Of a DNA stretch of 64,000 nucleotides, positions 1 through 11,800 are shown piece by piece. Below the pieces are notes generated by a model. It was not told the origin of the DNA. It made no database searches and was given only the letters and a program-made list of their open reading frames with translations. A program made the position numbers and the translations under genes. Origin of the DNA: Deuterostichococcus epilithicus (taxonomy: Eukaryota > Chlorophyta > Trebouxiophyceae > Prasiolales > Stichococcaceae); assembly GCA_033439295.1 (NCBI GenBank), contig JAVTLE010000011.1:868082-932081 (forward strand). The letters run 5' to 3'. Within the stretch, counting starts at the first letter, position 1. The number at the start of each line of letters is the position of its first letter.

Positions 1-3000
1 CTGGCCTTCTTCGACGAGCTGGAGGCGGTGGGCAGCCGCTTCCACGGCTCCGCGGCGCCCTCGGTCGACTCTGACGCCTTCCTGCCGCTGCTGTCGCGCC
101 TGGACGACAGCCTCGCCTTCGTAGCGGCGCATCCGCAGTGAGCTCCTCTGATGCTGGCTAGCGGCGGGTACCTCGAAACTATGCGCATTTGTCGCACATT
201 TAGCCCTCACTCGGGAGCATCGCGGCATGTCATCTGCCTCTATGAAACTGCGGCGTGTGAGCCTCGGCTGGCTCGCGGCAGCAAGTGGGACTCAAAACGA
301 CTTCAAGCTGCCCGGAACAGGTGGTCTCAACCCGGTGATCGCTCAGAACGGTCTATGGGAACTGCATTCTGGCCGTAGGTACGCGGACGCGGGTGCGTAC
401 GCGGGCAAGTTCCGCGCGCTGCAGCAGCGGGCGCTGTCGGCGGTCCGCTCCCGCGTCTCGGCCGTGCTGCGGCACGCCTCGGAGCAGGTGCTTCTCCACA
501 ACAACTTCTGCAGGGCGCATCAGGGCAATCGGCAGTGACTGCTGTCTGACGAGCCGCACCCATATGGGACTCCGACCTGCCAAGGCCAGACTTTTGTTCA
601 CGCATGTATGCCGCCGGCACCGCCCAGGTCCCAGCAGACACTGAACGGTGGGTAAGCTGCCGAAAGCACACATGGACACGTTCTGCGCCCTTCGATCGAC
701 TCACAGGTGCAGCTGGCGATCCGAGAGGGGCGCGGCGCCGGCGGCGCGCAGCGGCCGGCGGCGGAGGCCAGCGGCGCAGGCGGCGCTGGCCCCGGGCGGC
801 GGGACCACCCTGCAGCGAACGGCGCGCTGCCGGTGCTGCCGGAGGGCGCCGAGGCGGCGCTGCTGTACGTGCGCTTCCGCGCCGCTGCTGAGCCCGGCCT
901 CAAAGGTGCACAGTCCAACAAACGGCTCATCTGCTTGGCCTGCGATGCTGGCTGCAAGCTGTGCTCGCAGCCGGGGCAAACCGACGACGTCGCCAGGTTC
1001 TCTGGAGACCAGACTGCCCCACGTGTTTGCACCTGTTGTAGAAAGGAGTTGCGACGAAGGCTGCTTGACGAAAGGCTGCTTGACGTTCTCACAAACTCCT
1101 GCCTCCCAGGGCTGCTACTGGACAAGGCGTGACGGGCAACACTGGGAAGAGCGACCACAAATCACATGCTGAGGCTGCATCCCTGACTCAAGGCTGCTGT
1201 GGGTTCGGCAGCGCGGGGCAAGGCGCCCGAGGGCGCGCACCTGCTGGGCCACTGCTGCGGGGCTGTACCGCAATGGAACCCCTGAGCTGAAATTCCGTCC
1301 ATTCCCCACAGGGCTGCTGTCAGGCGTGGCGTCGCGGGGCAAGGCGCCCGAGTATGCGCGGCTGCTGGGCGACTGCCGGGCGCTGTATTGCGAGACGCGG
1401 GTGGCACTGGTGGCGCCGGTCACCCGCTCACGCATCGCGGCAATGTCGGAGCAGCCGCTGCCGACGCTCACCCGCAGCGGCTGCGCCTACCTCATGCAGG
1501 TGTGCTCTGGCTGCCGGCAACACCTGCTGTGCTGACGCGCAATGTGCAGCCGCAACTGCCTGATGCAGAGCTGGCCTGAGAGTGCTGTGTGACTCCTGCA
1601 GGACGCGACAGGTTAATCGCTGCCTCATTCAGCGGCAACCAGGTTACACCCAACACATCTGACACGCGCCGCCTGGCTAGTATCCGCAGGCGTGCCAGAT
1701 GGAGCACCAGCTGTACGAGCACTTTTTCCCAGGCGCCGACGGCGGCGGCGGCGGCGGCGACGGCGGCAGCGGCGGCGGCAGCCTGGAGGCACTGATGGAG
1801 CCGCTGTGCACGGCGCTGTACGACGCGCTGCGCCCCCGCTTCATCCTGCTCCAGCGCCTGGACGACTTGTGCGAGCTGGTCGACATCCTGAAGCACGAGG
1901 TGCGCGTGTGTTGTTGTGTGTGCGCTTGTTGTCATTCGATTTGAATGCATCTCATCCTGATGCACACCATGTACGTTGGGCGAGGCGCCCGGCACAAAGG
2001 CTCGGGGCCCGGGGGGAGGGGGGGGGGCNNCAGTCCGGGGCAACTGGCAAGCCGGCTGTCGCATCCGTGGCTGCAGGTGCTGGGGGAGCAGCTGGGGCGG
2101 CGGGGCGATGCGGTGGCGCCGCTGCGCCCCATGCTGGGCCGCACGCTGGCGGATGTGCGCCACCGCCTCGTCTTCCGCGCCCACACCTTCATCAAGGTGG
2201 CTCCCTGGCAGCAGCCAATCGCGCGCAGCAAGTGGCCCGACCGCAGCGCGTGTGCGCATGCCAGTCGCTTCGTTGGTCGCGGCAGCATGGGCGACAGGCG
2301 GACACACTGCTTCGTGCATCGCTGGCCCGCGCCGCTGTGCAAACCGCTGCAAAGTGGCCCCAGGGCGGCCAGCTGAGCCCTGCGTCACGCTGTGAAGTCG
2401 CGCCTCATGCCGCCAGAGCTCTCGCGGTTTGAGCATGCTCCCATTGATGCATGGCTGGTCAAACCCTGCAGGAGGAGGTGGTGGGCTATCAGCCGAAGCC
2501 CGAGGACCTGGACTACCCGGGCAAGCTGCAGCGGCGGGCGGCCGCCGCAGCGCAGGGTGCGCCGCCGCCGGCGCCACCTGCCGCCGGCGAGCTGCCCAAC
2601 GCCGCGCTCGACGACCCTGAGGCGCGCGCAGCGGCCTCGGCCTGCTTATCATGCTCGATACTGCCTACATGCAAAATCGACGCTGGTGACAGAGCGCCTC
2701 GTGGTGAAGACAGCCCTGTAACACGTCCGGCAAGCAGCCGGCAGGGGCGCCATCCGACTGCAAATGCTTGCCCTGCGACAGAGTCACCGCCGCTTTGCTG
2801 CTCCTCCGCCTTCATGCGAGGGTATTCCCTGTCAATACTCGCCATGTCAATCGATTACCGCATCGTCCTCGGCGCCAGGCGGACGAAAACGCAACGGCCA
2901 TGGAGGCCTGGTGGTGCCGCTGGCGAGTCCTGCCCTTCTGAGACCCAACACCCGTCACCTCGTTCCTCAAGCCCAATGCCCGAGTCTTCACGTGCAAAAG

Positions 3001-5168
3001 ATCCATACGGGTTGTTTATTGTCAATGATGATTCAGGCGGAGGGCGACGCGGCGGCCATGGAGACCTGGTGGCCGCCTGCTGCGGCGGCGTTGCGGGCGT
3101 TGGGCCAGCTGTACGGCGCCCTCGACGGCCGCACCTTTGGCGGCCTGGCGCAGGACGCCGTCGCTGCCGCGACCGCCTCCGTGCAGAACGCCTCGCGTGC
3201 CGTCGCCAAGCGTGAGTCGTGCGTCAAGCAGAGCTCGTACGGAGCACGCCTTTGGAAGTCACAGGACAAGCGCTGGCACCAGCTTTGCACCGGACCGTAT
3301 CCCGCAGATCATGGTTGAATCGTGCTCAGCAGCTGAGTGAGTATTTGCAGGTGGGCACGCCTCCAAGCCCGATGGCCCGAAACTGGCACATGCAAAAGCG
3401 TCTCATCAGACGTCGCCATGGTCTCGCCTAAACTGGTGCACGATGCGCAGGGAGCGGGCCCATGGACGGGCAGCTGTTCATGATCAAGCAGCTGCTGGTC
3501 CTGCGCGAGCAGATTGCGCCCTTCCAGGTATGCCATCTTGGGCGTCCCTCGATCACCTGCTGGCCTGGCGGCCTTGTGCTGCTTTGCACTCTGCGCACGA
3601 AGCGGTGCTCAAAGTTGAAGGTCAGAACAGCGGGGTGCCAGAGCCTTGCCTGGATGCCAAGCTCCCCGTCTCGTTGTGCATTCGCCTTGCAGGCGGACTT
3701 TGCGGTGACGGACAAGCAGCTGGACTTCAGCCACATGCGGGACCACCTGAGGCGCATCGCCGGCGGGCCTGGCCAGCTGTTCAGCCTGGGCGCTGACAAC
3801 GCCATGCTGCAGCTCGTCAGCCGCGGCGGGCCGCGCGTGCTGGAGTCTCAGGTGTGTGCCTTTCGTCTGGATTGCAGATAGTGCATGGTGTGCTGCCACC
3901 GCCATGCTGCAGGTTGTCAGCCGCGGCAGATGTGTCATCCTTGAGTCCAGAGCCGCCCTGTTGTCTGTGTGGGATTGGATGCTGGGGGGCTGTGTCGCGT
4001 CTCTGGGAGGCTTTGGGATGCCTGCTGAGCCTTTGTCCAACAGAGGTCAGCACTTTCTCGTACTTCCCTGGACGTAACACGGTGATGAAGAGCGCTTGTG
4101 CAATGGCGGGCAACATAGCAGCTGTCTAGCACCGCTACGCTGTGCGATGCCACCAGCCGGCGCATGGCCTTGAAATTCGCCGTGCTCGCTGACCCGCAGC
4201 CACCGTCAGGTGGACTGCGAGCCAGCGCGCTCACGCTCAAACCTCATGGCCCACCAGCTATTACACAGCTATGGCTCTCTTGTCATGGTACCAGCGTCAG
4301 GTGAACTCCAAGAAGGAGCTGGAACAAGCACCAGACGCCTGCTGCGAGGTCTCATCATGCGCATCACCACGGCTACCTGCTGGCGAGGTGCTCTCGGCTT
4401 TACTGTAGCGCGTCTCTGGCTGCCAATGTCAGGTGGACAGCAAAAAGGAGCTGGAGAGGGCACTGAAGGCAGGGTGCGAGGCCTTCATCATGGGCGTCAC
4501 CAAGCTGACGGTGGACGATATGCTGTCCTTCATCACGAAAGTCACCGCCGTCAAGGTCGCGTCCTCCTCCAAGCCGCTGCGTGAGCAGGTGGGGCCTCCT
4601 GTCAAGCACGTGCGTCTTGCCCCGGTGCTCCTGCGGCACTCCTGTGCATCCCTGGGTGTAGTCGGAGGGTCGCCGCCCACTCAGCTGCGTGCCGAGGGAC
4701 CGGGCACGGAGGAGCGTGAGACAGTGTGATCCAGCAAGGCTGCATGCTGCAGGCATTCGCCTCGCCGGCGCGTCTGTCCGAGATGGTTGCCCGGGTGAAG
4801 ACGGCGATGGCCGGCCCGCTGCCCGCCGCCGTCGCCAAGATGCGGCTGTACATGGCAAATCCTGGCACGCACACGGTGCTGCTGAAGGTGTGGTTATGCT
4901 TGTGGAATCAGCCTGCAAGTCGGCCTCTGCCGCACCCTCTTTCCTGCACTCACCACTCTGCGCTGCAGAGTCTAGCCATGATCATGATGGCCCACATACG
5001 CATGAAGCTTGTCGTTCCGTTTGTGCACAGCCGATCAAGGCCAACATTGCGGAGGCACACGGCCAGATAGCGTCGCTTCTGGAGGGGGAATATGAGGATG
5101 AGGAGCGCGTGGCCATCAGCCTAACGCCGCCGGAGGAGCTCGCCAAGATCCTCGACGGCTTGGGCTGA
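1..5168 (+). CDS. COG3: Conserved oligomeric Golgi complex subunit 3 (COG3/Sec34), 5' end outside window
   Basis: COG3 is a lobe A subunit of the COG tethering complex, which captures retrograde vesicles at the Golgi. Modelled exons: 1-137, 379-487, 707-905, 1324-1499, 1690-1899, 2077-2196, 2472-about 2640, 3037-3211, 3451-3527, 3693-3851, 4433-4588, 4753-4887, 5031-5168. Diagnostic segments are [14 protein letters not shown] in the first exon, [13 protein letters not shown] followed by [42 protein letters not shown], and the ending [13 protein letters not shown]. These follow the order and wording of plant and animal COG3. Phases join cleanly at most junctions; the 3' end of the seventh exon is unclear. 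A poly-glycine insert follows the EHFFPG segment, and an alanine/proline-rich insert follows DYPGKLQ. The N-terminus lies left of the window. Several introns contain partial copies of the adjacent exon (see findings). The identity is firm; exact splice sites are inferred. Confidence 0.93.
4206..4369 (+). repeat. Two decayed copies of the COG3 exon at 4433, in the preceding intron
   Basis: Copies at about 4206-4255 and 4297-4369 each start with TCAGGTG and match the exon beginning at 4433 (coding [18 protein letters not shown]). The second includes AAGAAGGAGCTGGA, then GCGAGGT, CTCATCATGCGCATCACCA in the exon's order. The copies include the acceptor AG. Confidence 0.85.
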
Positions 5169-5675
5169 CGGGCGGTCTGTGCGGGTGAATGCTGCGGCGG
5201 AAGATGCTGTGTGGGATCAGTTCATGGTCTGCTGTCGGTGCAGCTGCGGTCAGCCACACCCCCTAATAATTGATTGGACAGGCACCTCAATTGGTGAATG
5301 CTTGTCCGCCGATGGTTCCTGATTTTATATCGGCGGCGCCTGTAGTCCGTCTGACTCACGCCACAAATTCGCGCAAGTGTAGCAGCCCAGTCGCGTCATT
5401 GCTTCACTTTCAACTCTGAGTTTTTCCGCGAAGAAGATATTCCAGTCTCTTGCATATGCGCGCCGTTGCTCGGCACTCTTGACCTTCTCGAGACATCCGG
5501 CAAATCAGTCGTTCACGTTCGTTGGTCAGCGACATCACGTGCGCAGCAACTTCGTTTGCGCTGCAGGCTTTGCGTGGCCCATTGTTTCTCGAAATTCGAC
5601 AGCCGCTGTAGCATTTGCCAGATTTGGGCGCAACTCCCGTGACACTCCGCTGGCCGCTGGCCGGCTGTGGCCAGC
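5169..5675. other. Intergenic region COG3 / tafazzin-like gene
   Basis: About 500 bases between two genes in the same direction. It should hold the COG3 3' UTR and the promoter and 5' UTR of the next gene. A stretch near 5260-5330 is more AT-rich than the coding DNA. I see no open frame with family signatures, no RNA gene and no repeat. Confidence 0.6.
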
Positions 5676-8600
5676 ATGCCGTCGCAAGAGATGGCGATGG
5701 TGGGCGTGTCAGCGTACCGCCAGCTGTTGCGGAAGATGCGCACTGCGGGCGGCGCTGCACCGACAGAAGACTCTGCCGCCGCCCTACAGCAGGTCGAGTT
5801 CGCTGCCAACTTGCTATGCTGACATTTTGTAAACTCTGCGATGTGCGTGACTGCCTTGACAGATCCGAACACTTTACAGAATCATACGTGCATCTGGGTC
5901 GCAGGCGAAGCAGCGCGTCATGCTGCGCCTGACAAGTGCCCATGCAGACCGCGTGCAGCGGGACCCTCGGCGCGCTTTTGCCCGCATGCGCAACCAGGCA
6001 AGCGGTCATACATTGTGGGTTCCATTCACAGTCGAATAGCGGCGCAGCTGCACGCCCGACCGGCCTCAAAACTTGTCGGGCGTGCACAGCAGCCAGCGGT
6101 GGCCTGGCAAGGCTGTCTCTGCACCAGGCAGCAGCTCAAGACATTGGGCTCTGAATCGATTATTACTATCTGACACAGGTGGCACGGCTGCGCGAGGTCA
6201 AGGACAGCGCAAAGGACAGCATTAAAGAGCTGGGCTCCGCCCGCGCCGCACGGCTGCGCTCGGCGTATGACAGCCTGAAGCAGCGCAGCCTGCGGGCGGT
6301 GGGCGCCCGCGGCGGCCGCAACGATGTCGAGGTCCTTGGCACCAACGGCCCGCTGCGGGTGCGTCAGTGCATGCCCCTGTTCATGTCCTGTGCATGCGGG
6401 ATCGGTGCAAGGTACATTGATGAGGTAGTGCGCTGTGCGGATGACTGTGTAAACAATGTGAGGCCGTTCAGGCGCCGATGGCCATCGGCGCCATGCTCGT
6501 ATTGCGTCTCCTGTGCAAAGCCTCGGGTCAGAGGTCGGCGTTTGCTTGCCTCTGCAGATGCTGGTGCTGGGCAGCGTGGCGGCGGCCTCCAAGCTGTTCA
6601 TGCAGGGCCTGTCGACCACCACTGTCGAGGGCGGCGCGGTGCTCACCGCGGCACAGGTTAGTCCCTGCCTGGAGGGTTATCTTTGCTGTGTGGTCCGATG
6701 CTGCGGTGACGCTCTGCAAGAAGCACTGGAAAACTTGCACGCTGACGACCTGGCAGCATGTCCACGTATAGTGCGCACCGCTTACAGCACGAGCGTGAGC
6801 AAACCCTGCACACACGCAGGCGCGGCCGCAGGGGCAGCCGCTCATCACGGTCAGCAACCACGTGGCGGCGATGGACGACCCGCTGCTGCTGGCGGCGCTG
6901 ACGCCCTTCCAAAACGTCTTCGAGGCCGGTGGCATGCGCTGGTCCCTGTGCGCCACGGACCGCTGCTTCAAGGGCCCGCTCATGGCCGCCTTCTTCCGTG
7001 CCGGCCAGGTGCGCAAGCCAGTCTCGAGCTGTGCTGGGTATGCACGGGTATGTACGGTGCGGCGGTGGCGTCTGCTGCTGAATGCTTCGTCAGCGCGTTG
7101 GTAAGGGCACAGAAATTGCCGGGATGAAATTAGCTTCTTAATAGTAGCCTGCCTCGCTGCCTGCTCACATGTCATACACTCGTCTTTCGTCTCGTCAGCC
7201 GCTTTCATGCGTTGCAGGTGCTGCCCGTGGAGCGGGGCAAGGGCTTGGACCAGCCGGGCATGCGGGCGGCAGAAAGCCGCCTGGCCGCCGGTGACTGGGT
7301 GCACATCTTCCCAGAGGGCACCCGCTCTCCCAACGGCAGCGCCATGGGCCCGCTGCGGTGAGGGCCCGACGGCTCTGTCACACTGGGCTGAATGGCACGT
7401 TAGCAGGTCGCCATCGTGCAGCGCGTGCCATGCTGCAAGCCAGGCCGGGCCGGTCTGGGCCCGCTGCAAGACTGGACCCGCCACAGCTGAAGGCGCTGCA
7501 TGTCAGAGGCTTCCTTGCTTGTCACAGACGTTCTACGAATGTGGTTCCCATGGACAACGATAGTGATTCCGGGTGCTCCCTGTTCATCCCCGCAGCTCCG
7601 GCGTGGGTCGGCTAGTGGCGGCGTGCGAGTCGCCCCCGCTGGTGGTGCCCATAGTGCACGCAGGCATGGAGGCTGTCATGCCGCGCGGCCATAGCCTGCC
7701 AGTGCCCGGCCAGCAGGTACAGCATTTGCGCTCACCTGCCTGGGTAAGAAACACACTGTTGGTGCTCCGGACTCCGTGAACACTCCACAGCTTGGTACGA
7801 GGCAAGCCCGGGCTGTCAGCTCTCATGCTGCCGGCGACCTGTGAATGGCAATGGACATGCCTCGTAACTTTGTCGAGGTCGTTCACAGAGGCGCAGTCCT
7901 GCTTGACATCCTTTGTGTCTAGAAGGTTTGCATGCGCCTGTGTTTGTGCGGCAGTGGCTCGACGCGTGAGATCTGAGTTTTTCCTGGTTTAAAGCTGTGC
8001 TGACTCTCGCGGGCGCATGTGCTGGTGAGCGAACCCATTTCGGTGGACATGGTGTTTTGGTGGCCGCGGCCGCACACACGTGTTGATCCTTTGAGTGCAG
8101 AACCTGAGTTGGGCACCTGTCTTCGTTCACCTTTCCTGCAGGTGCGGGTGCTGGTGGGCGACCCGATCCCGGTGGACGACCTGATGGCGGCGGCGGACGC
8201 GCAGGCATGGCCGGACGCGCGGCTGTACCGCGCCGTAGCCGCCCGCATCTCCGAATCCATGATCGCGCTCAAGGTGCCCGCCTGATGCTTGCCCTTGCTG
8301 CTACTTTGATGACCAGTAGACGCCCGCGCCTCGTGGGTCTTCCTGCCGCCTCGATTGATCTGCCATGTACGACTCGGGCAGCCAGACTGGTACCCTGCTG
8401 AGCGCTTGACGGGGACCTGCGGCGAGGCACTTAGACCCGTGAAGGAACACACCAAGGGTCTCATCATTTGTGTGTCCCTGTCTCAACAGGCGCGGCTGGA
8501 TGGCGTGCCGGTTCCCGCGGCGGCCGCGGCGGTGCTGGACGACCAGCAGATGCTGCCGATGATCGAGGACGAGCTGGATGCGGGCAGCCACTCCTGGCTG

Positions 8601-8936
8601 GGCAGCCTGCGCCAGTCAGCGGGCCTGCCGTCTGTCAGCTCGCAGGCGCAGAACGCAGCAGCCGCCGCGGGTGGTGGCGGCAACGTCCTGGGTTCTCTGC
8701 CGGGCACAGTGCCTGCTGGCCTGCCGGCGAGCCTATGCGACATGTTGCTGGCGAGCCCGCTCGACGGCGTGGCCACCATTGGCGGCGGCGGCGGCGGCAC
8801 CGTCCGCCGCTCAATGGGTGCGGAGTGGCAGTCGCTGGCGGGTCCGGCAGCCGCGTACGGGCAGGAACGCGTGCGGCACATGGCAGCAATGCTCGCGCAA
8901 GCGGCTCGTGGCCGGCAGCCGGCGCTCGGCTTGTAA
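5676..8936 (+). CDS. Tafazzin-like lysophospholipid acyltransferase (PlsC/AGPAT fold)
   Basis: A membrane-associated acyltransferase of the tafazzin / At1g78690 type, which reacylates lysophospholipids such as monolysocardiolipin or N-acyl-PE. The start is the ATG at 5676 (MPSQEMAMVGVSAYRQ). Exons: 5676-about 5800, a probable exon near 5911-5997 with a GC donor, 6179-6358, 6558-6656, 6832-7008, 7218-7357, 7596-7716, 8142-8273, 8490-8936. Motif I is SNHVAAMDDP (HX4D catalytic pair), followed by MRWSLCATDRCFKGP, VLPVERGKGLDQPGM and the motif III segment WVHIFPEGTRSPNG, then GVGRLVAACESPPLVVPIVHAG and VRVLVGDPIPVDDL; all match plant tafazzin-like proteins in order. The C-terminal exon adds a low-complexity tail after the acyltransferase core, ending LGL. 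The first two exons are the least certain part. An echo of the exon at 8142 lies in the intron before it. Confidence 0.9.
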
Positions 8937-9611
8937 CATTAACACCAGTCTTAAGGAGCAGCTGTGTTGCAAGCTAGTGCAGAAACGACCTGCGCCGCTG
9001 CAAATACATGTGTGTTTTGAGTTGAGAGCAGGACATATGTCTAGTCTGACAGCCGCGAGCCGGTACTCAATGCCAAACAGTGAGTCATACAGCGGTTCTC
9101 GTGTGCTAGGCGTGAGCCATTAGATCGTCGAAGGACCTGTGTGCTTTGTCCAGCTCAAGTAAGTGTTTGCCGCTCCCTTTTTGCGGCGCCAGTAGCAATC
9201 GTAGCCTTCCGCAATTTCAGCAGTGCCTCGTTTGTGACTTCGGGTCAAGCGGCCTTCCACAACCCACCAGCTGCAGCATGTGCACATATTGGCAGCAGCG
9301 CATGCGCTTGGCTGTTCCTTCCAGCTGCCGCCGGGGCACATCAAATCATCAATGCTGCCATCTGCCACTTCGACTGCAACAAAACTGCGTGCATTGCGTA
9401 ACGTCTGCCAGTACAGGGCTCAAAGCACACGCCTGCGGCGATAACCTTTCAGCAATCTAACATTTCTGTAGGCCAAACCCACATGTTCACAGGACCTGCT
9501 CGTGCAGAAACTCTAGACTCCGAGCGACTGCAGTCATCATTTGACACATACCGTCCTCCCCTGTCCGCCCCTGTTGCTTGAACCCAGAAGATCAGGGGTG
9601 ACTGGGCCGTA
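8937..9611. other. Intergenic region tafazzin-like / RRP4
   Basis: About 675 bases separating two genes on the same strand. The stop TAA of the upstream gene overlaps a TGTAA, the usual green-algal polyadenylation signal, but it sits at the stop itself, so it may be coincidence. Small open frames here show no recognisable protein and no RNA gene was seen. Confidence 0.55.
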
Positions 9612-11524
9612 ATGCCTGTGCCCACAGTCCTGGTCGTGCAAGCCGGGGTGGAACCGATGGTCATCACCGCAAACGCCCTAGCTGCAGAAAATGTGCCAGA
9701 AATGCTGCCGGACACCGCCTTCGCCTGCGTAGGCGACACCATCGATGTCAGCATGCAGGATGGCTTTCTACGGTGCGGCGGCCATTCAAGCCTTCGTGGT
9801 GACCAAGTGTGCAATGGGTAGAAGCGAATGCCATGTACTAAATATGAATGTTTGATCGCAGGGGCCATGGCACTCAGGTGGTTGACGGCAAGCTCATGGC
9901 GACGCTGTGTGGCGTGGTCGAGGTGCGGTGGTTGCCTGAAGTGAGGGATTGTGCTCAGCCTGAAACTGACACGCTTGCAAGTAGCTGACCCTTGAATGCC
10001 ATCCGTGCTCTGCGTCATCTCGCTGACTGCCTGAACCACCCAAGACATGTCCGGCTTACAGCTGGTGTCAGAATCGATCCGTGTGGATCTAACGGTGCGT
10101 GTGACCTGACAGCGTGTGAACAAGTTGGTGTCGGTGCGGCCGCTGGCGAGCCGCTATGTGGCAGAATTGGGCGACGTGGTGGTGGGTCGCGTGACAGACG
10201 TCGCGGGCAAGCGCTGGAGGGTGGATGTCGGCGCGCAGCAGCAGGCCATCCTGCAGCTGTCCGCAGTCAACCTGCCCGGCGGCATCCAGGCAAGGTTCTC
10301 TTCAAGATCTCAGCCCTGAAAGCCAGCATCAGCTGCCCGGCGGCATCCAAGCGAGTGCGTCACTGCTGGTGCCATGACCAGCGTGCCGACCCACTCGGGG
10401 GCGAGTGCCGGGCATGGAATGTCAAGGGTGTTGATGGTGGTGACGCGCCAGCATGTCGCCCTGCAGCTGCCGTGTCATGGTGCTACAGCTTGGCCGGATG
10501 AGAGCGGGGAGCACGCCAGTGGTAAGCGGGAGACTTGCAGCACCCGTTGTCGGTGTATCAGCACTATGCGGTGTGTCATGGGATGTCAGGAGGGTAGGCC
10601 TGAGTCCATGCTGCAGCAGTAAAGACGAGGAGTCACTTCTTTGGGTGGATATTACTGACAGCTTTTGCGCTCAATGGTCTTTGCAGTGGCAATGATGGCG
10701 GAGCACCAGCTGAACCTGCGATCGCGCATGACTGGCTCGCTGGTATCGGACGAGCTCCTGAAACTGCCGATATGTTTGTGCGCACCTGCAGCGGCGGCGC
10801 ACAGCAGAGGACGAGCTCAACATGCGGTCGCTGTACGGGGAGGGGGACCTCATCAGCGCGGAGGTGCAGTCCTTTTATGCCGACGGCGCCGTGGCGCTGC
10901 ACACCCGCAGCCTGAAGTACGGCAAGGTGCGCCGCGCAGAGGTTGTCGCACCGAGACGTTGCTGTAAGGTCCAGGATGGCATCCTCATCTCATCATGCCA
11001 TGCGATAACATACTGGTTGTGTCCCCTCGTCCTGTAGCGCGGCAATACACGATGGCTCCCGGTGCATTCTGCAGTCGACTGAAGTGCCGATCTCGTGCCC
11101 GCAGCTGGTTGGCGGGCAGCTGGTGAGGGTGCAGCACAACCTCATCAAGCGGCAGAAGATGCACTTCACGTCGCTGGAGGCCATCGGCGTGGACATCATC
11201 TTTGGCGTCAATGGCAGCGTGTGGGTGAAGCCCTGGGTGCCCAAGCCGCTGACAACCGCCCTGGCACAGCAGCAGCAGCAGCAACAACCGGCGGACTCAG
11301 CGCCAGAGCTTGCGGCCACCATGGAGCAGCGGCGGGATGTCTGCCGAGCGGCGAACGCGGTCAGGGTGCTGGCCGCGTTGCAGCTGCCGGTCCATGCGGA
11401 CGCGGTGGCAGCGATTGTTGGTCTGGCGGCGCAGGAGGAGGTGTCGCTGGCGCACATGCTGCAGACGCCGTTCCTGTCATTGGTGGCGGCCCAGGAGGCG
11501 CAGCAACGCATGCAAACAATGTAG
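9612..11524 (+). CDS. RRP4: Exosome complex component RRP4 (EXOSC2)
   Basis: A cap subunit of the RNA exosome, which threads RNA into the 3'-5' decay machinery in nucleus and cytoplasm. Exons: 9612-9772, 9862-9922, 10113-10289, 10792-10926, 11105-11524; phases join exactly. The N-terminal domain ends GDTIDVSMQDGFLRGHGT, the RRP4 hallmark. The S1 domain follows (VERVNKLVSVRPL, ELGDVVVGRVTDV, KRWRVDVGAQQQ, LSAVNLPGG), then RRRTAEDELNMRSLYGEGD, ISAEVQSF and LHTRSLKYGK. The KH-like region begins LVRVQHNLIKRQKMHF and runs through GVDIIFGVNGSVWVKPW. The third intron starts GC rather than GT (GCAAGG at 10290). A glutamine run follows the KH domain. The C-terminal tail of about 85 residues is longer than usual and poorly conserved. 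Start chosen as the only ATG giving an uninterrupted first exon. Confidence 0.95.
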
Positions 11525-11800
11525 GGTCAATGGTTTGATTCATCAGAAGTGAAGTGGCTTTGGACGGTCCTGTTGTGTTTTGGTGGTCATCATGGCGTCG
11601 CCGCGCTGGGCTGACGGTAGCATCCCTCAGAGCTGCTGGAGCCGAGCAGGCTGTGTCTCAGAGACCATGTCTCAGATCTCAGTTGTCAGTTCGGAAGGTG
11701 TGTCGACGTGGAGCAACGCCGGCACACTTGACACGGCACCGTGCGGAGGCCAGTAGCGCTCAGTTCGCGCAAATTTGAACCACCAGTCTGATCTCGCAAC

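Noticed and set aside
1208-1290. Reading exon echoes as real, separately translated exons
   Set aside because: They differ by indels or stops from the exon and would duplicate protein segments absent from the families; the downstream or upstream full exon fits the conserved sequence and phase.
2029-2030. Unknown bases (also 26916, 26919, 26926, 51573-51576, 52121, 53539) as biological features
   Set aside because: They lie in G-rich or C-rich runs and are assembly ambiguities.
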